Program-made: the position numbers and the translations under genes | Shown here: positions 24,568 through 36,132 of the stretch, piece by piece | Layout of the letters: every line of letters starts with the position of its first letter | Numbering within the stretch: position 1 is the first letter of the stretch | The notes under the pieces: model-generated | What the model was told of the DNA's origin: nothing | What the model saw: only the letters and a program-made list of their open reading frames with translations | Database searches by the model: none | DNA from: Gautieria morchelliformis | Taxonomy: Eukaryota > Basidiomycota > Agaricomycetes > Gomphales > Gomphaceae | Length of the DNA stretch: 64,000 nt | Reading direction: 5' to 3' | Assembly (NCBI GenBank): GCA_015179125.1 | Contig: WHVA01000026.1 | Span: 248,001 to 312,000 of the forward strand

Positions 24568-25079
24568 CAGGGGACACCTGTTTTCCAGTTCTGACACCAT
24601 CCCAACCAGTTCTGACACTACCCCGATTTCTGCTTCCATTTCTGATTCTGATTCTGATTCCAGAAACATTTCTGCTTCGAGGAGAACTCCTGCCAGTCCC
24701 ATTCACTTCACCCCACTTTCCAACTTTTGCTTTCAGAACAGTGTTGGAAGTCAGGCGACTCACATAGTATGGGACATTCAGGGTCGGTCAAGGGTTGGGG
24801 AGGCCAGGGGAATGCAGGATTGATGGTTGATTGTTGGTGCCAGGTGTTGGCTCTGACTGTGGACTAGTGTAGTATAATATGGGCTCACTGGCAGTGGGGG
24901 TCCTTAGACTTTTCTCTTCAGATTTCCCCTTGTCAGGTGAGAATCCCCTCTCTTGTGTATTCTGTTCATTTATGTATGTACTTCGGATTTCCCCTTGTCA
25001 GCTGTGTGGTAATGTGATCTCCACAGCTAGCTAGGGTTGCCCTTACATTTCCCTTACAATCTTTCCAAATGACTCTCAC

Positions 25080-27106
25080 CCTTACTGTGTCAAAGTGGAT
25101 TCTTCAACAGGGCTACTGGAACAGCCTTGTCTCAGCAGTCATCAGAAGATGGGAGAAAGTGGCATCCACTCACCTTCTTCTCCAAGAGCCTCAGTCCTGT
25201 TGAGTGGAACTACAAGATCCACAACAAGGTGATGCTGGCAATAATCTATGCATTGGAGGAGTGGTGGCACTCCTCGAGGGTGCTCCATACCAGTTTGAGA
25301 TCTGGACAGAAGACCCTCAAGTACCTTGGCATGTCCAAGAAGCTGAACCAATGGCAAGTTCAGTGGTCTCTGCACTTGTCCCAGTTCAACTTCATGCTCC
25401 ATCACTGCCCTAGACTCTCTATGGGCAAACCCAATGCTCTGTCCTGCAGTGTAGATCACAGAATCAGAAGCGGAGACATGACATTGCTCTGCCCGAGCCT
25501 CTTTGCAATCCACACCCTCGAAGACTGCCATCAGAGTGGAAGTGGAAGTACTTCAGGATATCCAGAGGGAGTTCTGAGATGGGGAGAAAGAGGAGTAGAT
25601 GGTGAAGGCAGTGGAAGAGCTGCAGAAGGGTCACTTCAGGTCAGTATGAGTGGCAAAATGGTTGGAACGTGATGGCCAGCTCCACTTCTGGGGCAAGGTC
25701 TATGTCCCAGGTGGAGCAGACCTCCACCGCTGCATTGCATCCCAACACCATGACACCCGAGTGGCAGGGCATGCTGGCAGGTGGACGACACTGGAGTTGG
25801 TAGCTTGGAACTACTGGTGGCTGCAGATGTCCCACTATATCAGAAAGTATGCAAAGACATGTGAATCTATAAAAATCAATTCGAGGACTCTCTGCCTCTG
25901 CCTCCAAACCAAAGTGCAGTGGCACCTGCCCATCGGAGAGCTAGTTCCACTCCCGATTCTCTGCTGGGGCACCATCAGTGTCAACTTCATTGTTGAACAC
26001 CCTGAGTCTCACGGCTATGACACAATCATGAATGTCATGGACTCGGTAAGCAAGGTGTTCCACCTTATTCCAACACACACAATGATCAGGGCCCTTGGAG
26101 CCACCTGCCTGTTCCTCATGCATGTCTGGAAGCTGCATGGACCTCCAATACAAGTCATTTCCAATCAAGACCCACAGTTCATCATGGAACTGACATGGGA
26201 GCTCTACCACCTGCTCAGAATAAAGCTGGCAGCCACCATGGCATACCATCTGCAGGGTGACAGACAGATGGCATGGCCCAACCAGGAGCCAGAGCAGTAT
26301 CTCTGCCTCTTTGTCAATGAGAGCAGGATGAAGTCATGGGATTAGCTACTTCCACTGGTGGAATTCCAGTACAACCACCATGTGCATTCTACCATGCAGC
26401 AAACTCTCTTTATGCTTGACTCCAGATGACGCCCATGGATGGCTTTGAGCAGCACCAGGCAGAATCCCAGCTCAAGACTGTCAATGAGTTCCAAGACCAC
26501 ATGGAATCAGACCCTCTTGAAAGCTAATCCTCCCTTGCAGAGGCCAAGGATGACCTGGCATGGTACTACAGCCAACACCAAGTTCCACCCCTGGAGTACC
26601 AAGTCAGAGACAAGGTATGCTTGGATGAATGTGATTGACATCTGCATCACATGCCCTCCACAGAAGCTCACCCACCACTACCTTGGCCCCTTCAGAGTTA
26701 TGCAGAGGGCCGGGCAGAACACATACCACCTCCAACTTCCGACATCCATGTCCTGCCTCCACCCCATCTTCAATTTGGTGAAGTTGCTTCTGGCACCAGA
26801 GGATCCAATTCTGGGTCAAAGGCTTGTCTGCTGCCTCCACTGTAAATTGTGGATGGAGAAGAGCATTATATGGTGGAACAGATCCTGGACAGCTAGTTCA
26901 TGCAAGGACAACTCCAGTTCCTGGTGAAATGGGAAGGATATGGGTATGAGGAGAATTCATAGGTTCTAGAGCAAAATGTCTCTGCCCTGGACAAAATCTG
27001 AGTCTTATAGAATGCACCCTGGAGCCCCCCACCAGATCCATTCAGTGGCCTTTCAATCCCTCATGTCCCATGCTTCAAGGGCATAGCATGCTAGAGGGGG
27101 GTTGAT
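25080..27106 (+). pseudogene. Gypsy-3 pol remnant (RNase H, integrase, C-terminal domain), fossil
   Basis: Plus-strand frames show Gypsy RNase H (25127-25500: FFSKSLSPVEWNYKIHNK, then LHHCPR). An integrase zinc-binding region and core follow (25650-26345: HDTRVAGHAGRW, QVISNQDPQF). The C-terminal integrase region (26640-26830) has HHYLGPFRV. The gag, protease and reverse transcriptase parts are absent and the rest is broken. A G-rich tract (agaggggggt) at 27091-27102 precedes the likely 3' LTR. Confidence 0.7.
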
Positions 27107-27416
27107 GTCAGGGGAGACTCTTTTCCAGTTGGACCACATGGGGATCTCTCGCTGCTGCATACTTATAATATGCATCAGAATCCAATAAGAAGACCCTAGC
27201 TTATCCGATTCATCGAAATACGTCACACAAACGTTGTTATCACCAACCGTGTTGAGCAATGAGATGAATTTCATTAAACTGGCCATCGCTGCTGCCACAT
27301 GGATGTTGTAAACATGGTGTGCAAATTATTGAGCCCCTAAATGATTAACCTGCTCAGCTGCCTCTGTTGGCCACTTAATTGATCCATTGTCCCATGTTGG
27401 ACTCTCCCCTGAGACA
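27107..27416 (+). repeat. Likely 3' LTR of Gypsy-3
   Basis: The stretch begins TGTCAGGGGAGAC right after a purine tract and ends CCCCTGAGACA, so its ends form an imperfect inverted repeat. Length and position fit a short LTR of about 310 bp. There is no second copy here to confirm it. Confidence 0.45.
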
Positions 27417-27934
27417 TCCCAGCCTGCGCCAGATATCTACATCAATCTGGTCAGCTCCAAGACAACTATGATGGCAGTAGCACTTGCAATAATCTTTCTG
27501 TGCTGAGAAATCAGTTCTTGTCTCAATCTTACCATGTCAGCAGTTACCACTTTAAAGAACAATGTTCAAAACCCATCCCCACCCTCCATGGAGTCGTGCC
27601 AATACTTAAGTAGGCTTTTGCACGTAATCCACTCATGATAGGCATTCTGAAGCTCTTTCAGCATTCCCCTATGTGCGGCAGCAATGAAGGACGCTATTGT
27701 GATGTGTGCCCATATGTCCAAATTGTTTCCTGCCCCATTATAGGTTTGAAGTACATTCGCACTTCAGAATCAGAGGGCGGGTAGCCTATACATCCCGAAG
27801 GCATATAGGAAGAGTAAACAACACTTCTCCAACCTTACAACTTATCAGTCACCTCTCAATTCCAACATCAAGAGCTGTCCACTCACCTCACTCAGCATCT
27901 GTAACTTTCCCATCCCTGAACTTTGTACCACCGA
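27417..27934. other. No gene seen
   Basis: This is repeat-flanked sequence without a supported frame. It separates the Gypsy-3 remnant from the second family-B LTR. Confidence 0.4.
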
Positions 27935-28519
27935 CATTCCTTTTGCATCAGTTCCAACACCATCCCAACCAGTTCTGACACCATCCTGACCAGTTCTGTC
28001 ACCACCCCATGTCCCGCTTCTATTTCTGCTTCCACTTCCAGAAATGTTTCCACTTCTGGGAGCACTTCCATCAATCCCACTCACTTCACCAATTCCACTC
28101 AGTTTTCTGCCTTCCACTTTCAGAACATCATCAGAAGCGAAGCGACTTGGGTAGTATAGAGCATCAAGGGTCAATCAAGGGTTGAAGGGTCATGGGTGGG
28201 CAGGGTCGGTGGTGAGTGCCAGGCAATGGCCCTGGCTATGGCTCAGTGTAGTATAATACAGGCTCAATGGCAGTGTGGATTCTTAGACTTTTCTCTTCAC
28301 ATTTACCCTTGTCAGGTGAGAATCCCTTCTCTCATATATTCTGCTCATTTATGTATATACTCCTCGGATTTCCCCTCTGTCAGTTGTGTGGTAGTGTGAT
28401 CTCCACAGCTGGTTTCCTTTACATCCCGATCTCCCAGGTGAGACCCATATCCTGTAGCTAGTCTTGAATTCATCTTTGGATCCCTCTCTGTCAAATCACA
28501 TGATATTTGGCTGTCTTGG
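27935..28519 (+). mobile_element. LTR of family B (copy 2), 5' end degraded
   Basis: It matches the family-B LTR from the tandem 'agttctgacaccatcc' segment through the TTAGACTTTTCTCTT block to the end GTTGCCCTTACA. The first bases are not recognisable. The 28520-28870 sequence that follows has short frames of the kind seen at the start of gag, so this may be a 5' LTR with a leader. Confidence 0.6.
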
Positions 28520-29795
28520 GGAGTTGCCCTTACAGCTCCTAACCCTCACTCTGGTATTTACACCAATGAGCAACTCTCATACCCATTCACCTTCATGGAT
28601 CCTCGTGGCCCAGATTGATAACTGCATAGAAGAATGGAAGGATCACCATTTTAATTCACTTGATTTAACAGAGAAGCTATATTGAGAGAAATATGAAAGT
28701 TATTTGAGCAATTTGGAGGACTGGAGCCACCACCCACAAGGCAAGCTCATCCTAGCACTGCAGCAGCAGCACTTACATGATAGATCACTGTATGCATACC
28801 ATTCTATCTATGTTATACCTTCTAATAGTTCAATGTCACTCTAGGGCTCTCACTGGAGTGGGATCCCTGCAGAACCCTCTGCCAACTATGCACAAACTCA
28901 CACATGATGAGTTTGATGCCACTGTGCTGTCAAGATTGGATTTGGGTGTTTAGTATCATGTGCCAGCAAATCACAGATAGGTGAACACAGTGAATACCTG
29001 AATGCCTTGTGCAGTGAAAGTTTGGCAAAGGGAGCTGAACCCTTAAATGTGTGTAAAGTGTAGAGTGATCTAAGTAAAGGACCCTGGTCTACAGTTGAAG
29101 TGAAAGGCTCATGCAGCTCAACAATATAACATGTGAAGCTCCACAGAAAGGTCGTTCAAGTTGGAAGGATCCTTTGCCAACAGCAAGGTGAGGCCCTGAA
29201 GGGTGAAGTAGTGAAGGCAAAAGGTGAAGACTCACAAGTGAAGTCCCGGTCCTTCCTAAGGGGTGTAACCTAGGAGGGGGGTTCAGGACAATGATGGCAA
29301 GGTAATGCACAAGGTGGATGTATGATAATTGAACTAGAGAATATACAAGCAAATACAAGCTACTTATACTGAAGAGATGGGCGGTAGTAGCGAATGGAGA
29401 GGGGCCATCATAAGTTGGAATGAAACAGGAGGTGTAGGGCTGGGATACATAATAGACAAGACGCATAACAGTTTGATACAAACATGAAATGATGGGGAGG
29501 TGAATTAGCAAAAAGCAAAAGGAAAACATGCACTGGAATTTGTATCATCCTAACCCACACTACCTCTTGGCCCAAAGGCTTGACCCTGCATGAAAGGTGG
29601 GCCAAGCATGCTGTGAATATTCCCTGACCATTCAAACATCAGTGTGGACCTGTAAGGGCAACTTTTCCTAGATGGCAGAACTCACACGGTCTGGCAGAGG
29701 AGGATCCAAAGACATGAATAAGGGCTATCTATCTACATGACATACAACTTACCTGGCAGATGCGGATCCAAAGAGGAAAACCTAAGGACCTCCAC
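28520..29795. other. Repeat-derived stretch, no intact gene
   Basis: Short broken frames near 28560-28830 could be the start of a gag region. From 28870 on I see no recognisable domain. A purine tract (aggagggggg) at 29272-29281 suggests the end of another decayed LTR element. The minus-strand frame at 29089-29529 has no motif I can support. Confidence 0.35.
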
Positions 29796-30282
29796 TGTCA
29801 GGGGACACCCTGTTTTCCATTTCCAGTTCCAACACACCCAGTTTCGACTCCATTTCCGACTCCGCTTCCAGTTCCGATTCCATCTCCGCCTCCGCTTTCG
29901 GAAATGATTCCGCTTCTGGGAGAACTTCCACCAGTTCTGTTCGCTTTGCCAGTTCCACTCCAATTTCCGACTTCCACTCTCGGAACAGTGTCGGAAATCA
30001 AGCGACTCGCATAATAGGTGGCATCAAGGGTCGATCAAGGGTCAGGGAGGTCAGGAGGATGCAGGGTTGATGGCGGGTGCCAAGTGTTGTCCCTGGCTGC
30101 GCAGCGTAGTATAATACGGGCTCGCTGACATTGGGGGTCCTTAGACTTTTCTCTTTGGATTTCCCCTTGTCAGGTGAGAATCCCCTCTCTTGTATACTCT
30201 GTTCATTTATACATACTTTGGATTTCCCCTTGTCAGTTGTGTGGTAGTGTGATCTCCACAACCAGCCAGGGTTTCCCTTACA
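29796..30282 (+). mobile_element. Solo LTR of family B (copy 3), complete
   Basis: This 487-bp LTR begins TGTCAGGGGACACC and ends TTTCCCTTACA, with a perfect TCCAC duplication on both sides (29791-29795 and 30283-30287). It is the reference copy for the family. It holds an intron-like segment, 30174-30236, described separately. Confidence 0.9.
30174..30236 (+). other. Intron-like segment in LTR-B bounded by a direct repeat
   Basis: A 21-bp sequence at 30153-30173 (CTTTGGATTTCCCC... ending CAG) recurs exactly at 30216-30236. The first copy is followed directly by GTGAGA, a good splice donor; the second ends in CAG, a good acceptor. Removing 30174-30236 (63 nt) would leave one copy. The same layout is seen at 24937-25001 in copy 1 and, with a different repeat sequence, at 56635-56690. 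Confidence 0.5.
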
Positions 30283-30303
30283 TCCACAGGCAGTGTACTA
30301 CTT

Positions 30304-31090
30304 TTTTTTTTTTTTTTTTTTTTTTTTATATCCATTTTTATCCATTGAGTCGCATGCTCATGTAGGATAATACATGCCATGTAACCGTGAGCAGAAAACT
30401 AAACATACACCCTAAGGCAGGGAGGTCCTAATCCAGACTAACAACCCAGAAAATTATTCACTGTAGCATAAATAAGTAAATTGTGAGTCAAGGGTGTGGG
30501 CATGTCCCGAAACACGTTCAAAGGAGCCCATGTCTATATACGAAAGAGTCCTTCGAAAAGAGAATAGAAAAGAAAATTTGAAATTCATGCAATGTGGTCC
30601 TTAGTTGGGGGTGGTGGTGGGGGCAGGCAGGTATGGACAGGGAGGCTGGCATAGGCTATGGGCTCGGTGGGGGTGCTAGCATTTGGCCAAGCTGTGTTCA
30701 GGCAGGCGTGCAACGGCAGGGAGGACAGGGGTGGGACCAGGCAGGTGGATCTGTGGAGGCATAAACTGAGTTAGTACTGTGCATGTGTTCAGCTAAGGGT
30801 CATGCATGGGGAGGGGGGAGCGGGCGGTGGCAGGCAAGGTAAGGAGGGGGGTGGGTGGAAGTGCTTGGTTGCATTAACGTAGTCTAACATGTATTCTATG
30901 CAAGTGGGATCTGAGAGAAGCTTGGACAGATTAAGCGCATCACGTCTTAATGTGTTGATCAATGGTTGTTGGTGCCGGGCATGTGCAATACAGGATAGCA
31001 GAAAGTGTCAGATTGTTTCCTCATGTTGGTTGCATGCTGGATATGTGGGGGTGGGGCTTGATCGATGTGGGAGTCCCTCTGCTATTTTGC
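30304..31090 (-). mobile_element. 5'-truncated LINE with target-site duplication
   Basis: A run of about 26 T (30302-30327) is the poly(A) tail of a minus-strand retroposon. The piece is flanked by the 14-bp direct repeat GCAGTGTACTACTT (30290-30303 and 31091-31104). Near its 5' end the minus strand encodes a stretch like the C-terminus of fungal LINE pol proteins: a Cys/His motif (C-N-Q-H-E-E-T, then H-F-L-L-S-C), followed by LSDP and a C-terminal helix. It is about 790 bp long with a stop in this frame, so it is dead on arrival. Confidence 0.8.
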
Positions 31091-31104
31091 GCAGTGTACT
31101 ACTT

Positions 31105-33244
31105 ATATACCTTGTGCCCCCTGATCAAAGTCAGGGACACTCGCTCCACTCCTGGCACAAGTCTGAACTTCCGCAGTACTCACTTAACACACGCAACTCA
31201 GCCTAGGACCTTGGTGCCACTCTGGGATTACTGCTGAAGGCAAAGGCTTGGGAACTCAGTTCTGCCCTGGGGACATGCTCAGGTCAGACATGGACAGGTC
31301 AGGACTGAAGCTGAGACCAGAAATGGACCTGGAAGGGGGTTCCCCTGACAGAGCCCAGGGACAACAGATGGAGGTAGCAATATATTACAGCGTTAATCGG
31401 AGGCAGCTGGTGGTAGGAGTGACGGCAAATAACATGACTGGGGGAGGATGGATGATGGGTCGGGTCAGAAATGGGCGAATCATCTTAGTGGGCCATGGCT
31501 GATGGGATGAGTGAAAGGCAAAGGATGTACAGAGCGAATGGACTTGGTGAGGAGGTTGAGTGACAAACAGGATAAATGCATATATCAGAGGATATTAAAT
31601 CTGGCCAGTGATCAGTTGGGCCAAAATAAACAGATCATGACAGCAGATTAAGCTGAAATAAACAAGTCATATGTGCACGAGGTGGAAATGGGAGAGAGTA
31701 ATGAGGGGTTGATTGAAGATCTACTCAGTGGGAATGTACATATGTGACAGCCATATCTATTGCACAGTCTATGGTAATCCCAGACACTGAGTGTGTCGAA
31801 TGTGGAATGTGTCGATTGCCCAGTTGCTCTACACCCACACCATCCACTGCATACCTTGCATAGAGCTGTCTAAGCACTATGAGGATGCCAGGGTGGGAAC
31901 CATAGTGCTATGGGGTGCTATATTATCAGGACTTGTCTACAGGGGTATGCATGTTATGTGAGCTATAGATCTCTATAAATAATTCCCCTTTTTTCCTGAT
32001 GGACTGTGTTCAAAGATGATCTGGGCAGGGATGGAATGGAAGGGGACTAGTATCAGGAGTGTTTTCACACTTAGAGTTTGCACTTAGTGCTGTATCTCAA
32101 TGTAGTTGATTAAGTAATGTTGAGTCCGCTGGGACTAACGTACAGCGTACTACTGGTAGGCAAGATTCGTCAACTAAATCTTCTTGTGGTTTGGGGTAGA
32201 GGTACGGGCCTTTCGCAGCTGGCAGCGCGGGGAATCCCGAGAGCGGAGTGCAGGATCGACCTCTGCCACGCTATGACCTCCAGCCGAAAACCTGGGGTGT
32301 GGAGGGAAACTCCAACACCCAAGCGCTAAGAAAAGGAGGAATAGGGAGAGGTGCGTGGGGGAAAATTCCGAGGAGACAGCTCGAACGCTATGCATAGATG
32401 ATGGTGCACTGGGGGGGAAAGGACCTTCAACGCGCCTCACTATTTTTTAATTCTGACAGCTTAGCTCAGCAATCTTGTTACGGCGTGGCATTGTAAACTC
32501 CGCCTAGCACTTCGGCATCCAATTGTCACTTGGTGCCGCAGGAGCATTCCGGCACTTCAAGCACGGAAATTCATTGATACAGATGTGGAAACTTCTAGTA
32601 TATACCCAGAATATATATATATTAAGTCAATGGATTTCAGTGAGTGCTCCATGATCTATCTTGAAAAATTTTATGTAAGTGTGCGAACAACGGCCAAGCC
32701 TTCACGGAGCACTGAAATTTTCATGATGATTACGTTGTTGAATTTATATGTAAAGTATGGAAAGTAAGTGACAATTCCATTCTACTGATCCAACCACTTA
32801 CATGAAACCAGGTAAGCCCGTTCAGTGGCTTGTTTTAATGAGGGTTGTTTCACACCGAATACGGAAACCTCTTGGGTACACCCACTAAGTTTCAATGGAT
32901 TCACTATCCACAGTGGTACATGTGTCTTACATAGGGCCGTGCCCCAAAAGATGATAAATGGATAAAAAAACCTCCATGCGAAGCACACGCACGTCTTGAT
33001 GCATTTGACCTACCTCCATGAGAAGCACACGAACCCACCTAGTCTTGGTTACGGTACGTACGTCGGTGTATGTTGTAATCGTCGAATTAATGTCGGAATT
33101 TTATTACAAAATAGAAGAGTATGTCTATTAGCAGGTCCCAAGAACAAATTGCGAAGAAAAACCGATGAGTGTACAAAATATGTGACACTTCATCACTGCG
33201 CAATGCAAACAAGACGACCAAGAGCAACAGAATATTTTGCGAGG
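31105..33244. other. No gene seen
   Basis: The stretch resumes the sequence interrupted by the LINE. A short segment near 31610-31665 (gccaaaataaacagatcatgac) resembles 56872-56895, beside another family-B fragment, so part of it is old LTR material. I see no supported frame or RNA gene. Confidence 0.4.
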
Positions 33245-34924
33245 TCACCGTCTTCCCCACAACGCCGTGTCAACCTGGAGGTCCGATGACTGCAATTCAA
33301 TATTGTCATCCTCCTCATTGCCTTCCTGTGACGTCAGTACAGATTGTGCCCGTCCCAGATCATCACGATGAACCTGTAACTTGGTTTCTTCGATTTCCTG
33401 CATAGCTGAATCAGAGTACCTGGCCTCTTCTGAACCATATCGTCTGCCATTCTCGTCACGTCTTATTCTGATAGCAGTGATCGAAGGTTCACTATATACC
33501 GAACCGGCCTCGTCGCACCTTTCCGAGAGACGGGGTGGAGAAGAGGACGGCGTAGCATCTCTGATAAGCGAATGAAGGAGGATCTGACTGAGGAATGCTT
33601 CGTCGCATAGCAACGATGCGCCTTCGCTCCCGCTCCCACTTGCGTGCCTGTTCCCTTCATGCGGCATCTCACCCGAAATGGACTGAAGGCTTTGAGAAGA
33701 AGCCCTTGTACTGATGCCAAGTGAGGATGCCTGCTTGGTTATGCCACGGCGCTGAGGTTTGATTTCTTTCGCTTTGGGCCGGGGCGGTTTGTGAACTTTG
33801 CAGACGGGTATAGGGGGCGGGTTGAGGACTGTATGAGGGGTGGACGCTGGACTGGCAGAAGGGAGACGTGGGACGGGCGTGATAATCGAGACGGGGGAGA
33901 CCGGGGGTGGAGATGCGAAAGGGTCCCTGAGGGCGGTAAAGTCTTCGGAAGTGAGGGCTCCCGAGAACTGGCGAGTAGGCGGCGTTTCGTATTGTACGCG
34001 GACTTGGGTGACAGTGGAGGAGATAAAAGATAGAAGCGAGGATTTGGGGGGGCGGGGAGATTGCGAGCTGGAAGAGGGGGGAATCGATGAAGAGAGGGCT
34101 ATTCTGAAAACATTAATAACAAAATCTAGCCAAAAAGAGGCTGACTGACTGTAAAACAGAGTGATGATGCCACCGCCCCACAGAGCGGTGAACAACGCAC
34201 TACACAGTGCATATTCAGGTGCCTGCGGTATACGTAGCGCCATTGCCAAGGCGGAAAAAATCTGAAGCAAGCAGATGAATGCCCATATTCTACGAACGCG
34301 TGCAGACTGTGCTGAAAGAATCAAATGTATGATTAGAGGGATGGGAAATAGAGCGGCGACAATTGCCAAAGCGAATGGAAGGGGTGTAGGTATGATAGAG
34401 GGGGCTAATGTCCCTTGTATTACTGAGAGTATGAATGCTGTTGGAGCGCGTTAGTGTAATGTGAGGACTGTTTCCAAGCACTGACTGGCGAAAAGGACGA
34501 GGGCGAAAATTGTGCTGTGCCGACATGTTTCCTTTTGAGATAGTAAAATACGGGTCGCAAGTACACCAAAAGAACGAGGCGTGGTAAGATAAAGAATGGA
34601 TGCACGGTCTAATTGGCGTGTTAAGTGGGGAGGAGAAGGACGTGAATGCTAAAGGAACGTACAGCCAAACTCTACAAAGCTCTGTATAACATCTTGTGCC
34701 ACTTTAATGGATTGGCTCTGGAGGTTCAACGCCAGACTGGCTAGACCGAGTACTGCCGGGACAGCAGCGAGAGGCCCGAGGAAACAGACAAGGGTACAGA
34801 TTACAGGTGTCGGGTTAACACATGAGGGAGAGCCGACGAGGCGGCCGCGAGCAAAAAATAAGAGAGAAAGAAACGCAGGCAGAAGGAGCAGGAAAGGGGA
34901 GGCGGACTCAAGCAAGCTGATCAT
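33245..34924 (-). CDS. Predicted seven-helix membrane protein with long Ser/Pro-rich tail
   Basis: Three exons are proposed: 34924-34663, 34608-34486 and 34437-33245. Both introns are GT-AG and the phases agree, giving 525 residues. Hydrophobic segments are, in order: residues about 2-25, 40-65, the segment spanning exons 2 and 3 (STIFALVLFATFILSVIQ), ALAIVAALFPIPLIIHLILS, WAFICLLQIFSALAMAL, LCSALFTALWGGGIITLFY and FWLDFVINVFRIAL. That makes about seven helices. The remaining 270 residues are rich in Ser, Pro and Arg, with acidic patches near the end, and are probably cytoplasmic. The topology recalls a receptor but no family motif is visible, so no function is given. The start is the first ATG of the open first exon. 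Confidence 0.65.
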
Positions 34925-36132
34925 TGGGGGGAAACGCAGCCAGGTATAGGTGAAAGGAGAGGAATACTCTGGAAAATGTCTAGAAGTTACTGAACGCCGT
35001 AGTAGTATTACGAAGATGAGTGTTGTTCGATCCCAGCTGTAGCAGGTGGTGCTCCCAGAAGAGTTGGCAACATACCCGTATGCGATCTCGGAGAGTCCAT
35101 TAACTTTTTCGATTTCCAGACAGTCGCCGTGTGGCTAAAGAAATTCAAATTCTGGGAAGAATATTCCCTTGCTTGTCAAGGGCATGGAGTGACGGAAATC
35201 CGACACTTTTCAAATTGCCGAGATTTCTCCTCGTATTGTGTGACCAAGTTTCTACTCCAGGTAACTGCCAGTCCCGCATACGATCCCGGAGTCGAGATCG
35301 GTTAGGTGCGTGCCGGTTCCGCGGCTGACTCATCCCCCGGATTACTAACGGTGGAGGCAGCAGAGACATTGTTGGAGTCCGTCGACGGGCACAGCGTGTG
35401 CGCGCGATTCGTTGATGACAAAGTGACGCTGGAACTCATCGGAGTATTCCGAGTACTTAGACAGGGCTGTTCTTATCGGGAGACTTTCCGTAGCCCCAAA
35501 ATTCCTAAGTTCCTCAGGCTGGTTCTACTACCGGCTCCGCATGACAGAAGTACTGATTTCGAAACCGTAACACCAAAACAATGGTGAAAGTCCTCAGACG
35601 CAAGCTATCAACGGCATCTACTCTGGCCGGCACGAATAAGTACGGCAAGAAATATTTTTGGGTCAAACCTGTCAGTACATGTTTTTTTGTTTGGCAAATA
35701 GGTTAGAGAGGGGTCGTCACCACCGTCCTAGACTTTTTTGTTTAAAACATCAATTCTGTCACAGCGGACTTGTAAAATGCTTCCCTGTCATCGGCTAGCA
35801 CTCGGCTTGATGTTCCGCGACGTTTAGAACATGGAATTTAGGAATTTAGCTCTACGGAAAGTCACCCATCACCGGTACATAGGCGCTGGGAGCCCAGGCG
35901 TGGGAAGCATCCCGCAAATATCCGGAGCTGCAAAGCGTATAGCCTCGGGCTTTCGGGCAATTACCGTTTTTTCTGGTAAATGTGGGACTTACTGGTACTT
36001 CTTCAAGGTGGCCCGTTGTAATACCTATGTGATGGCATTGATCGCAGTCACACGGCCCTGCCTTAGGGGTACTACCTATTAGGACGAATGGTCTCTTCAT
36101 ATTACTTGCCAATACTTTTTCTCCTGTCCGCC
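34925..36132. other. Intergenic, promoter side of two divergent genes
   Basis: This stretch separates the minus-strand membrane protein from the plus-strand phosphate transporter. It must hold both promoters, but I recognise no specific site and no supported frame. Confidence 0.4.

Larger units (their letters stand above)
1597..25047 (+). mobile_element. LTR of family B (copy 1), split by Gypsy-1
   Basis: The first 8 bases (TGTCAGGG, 1597-1604) and the part from 24568 onward match the complete family-B LTR at 29796-30282, which begins TGTCAGGGGACACC and ends in CCCTTACA. Gypsy-1 landed after the eighth base and duplicated CAGGG. The uninterrupted LTR would be about 480 bp. The sequence outside its ends shows no duplication, so it may be a terminal LTR of a lost element rather than a true solo LTR. 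Confidence 0.7.

Noticed and set aside
29089-29635. Minus-strand frames of 146 and 75 codons rich in Leu, Ser and Tyr
   Set aside because: No domain, located in repeat-derived sequence, no promoter or splice signals.
29640-29670. A TGTAAGGGCAAC match suggesting a reversed LTR-B end
   Set aside because: Only 12 bp agree and the neighbouring sequence does not follow the LTR.
36088-36132. Upstream in-frame ATG of the phosphate transporter (36088)
   Set aside because: It would add a hydrophobic 15-residue leader not usual for the family; the ATG at 36133 gives the typical hydrophilic N-terminus. Not excluded.
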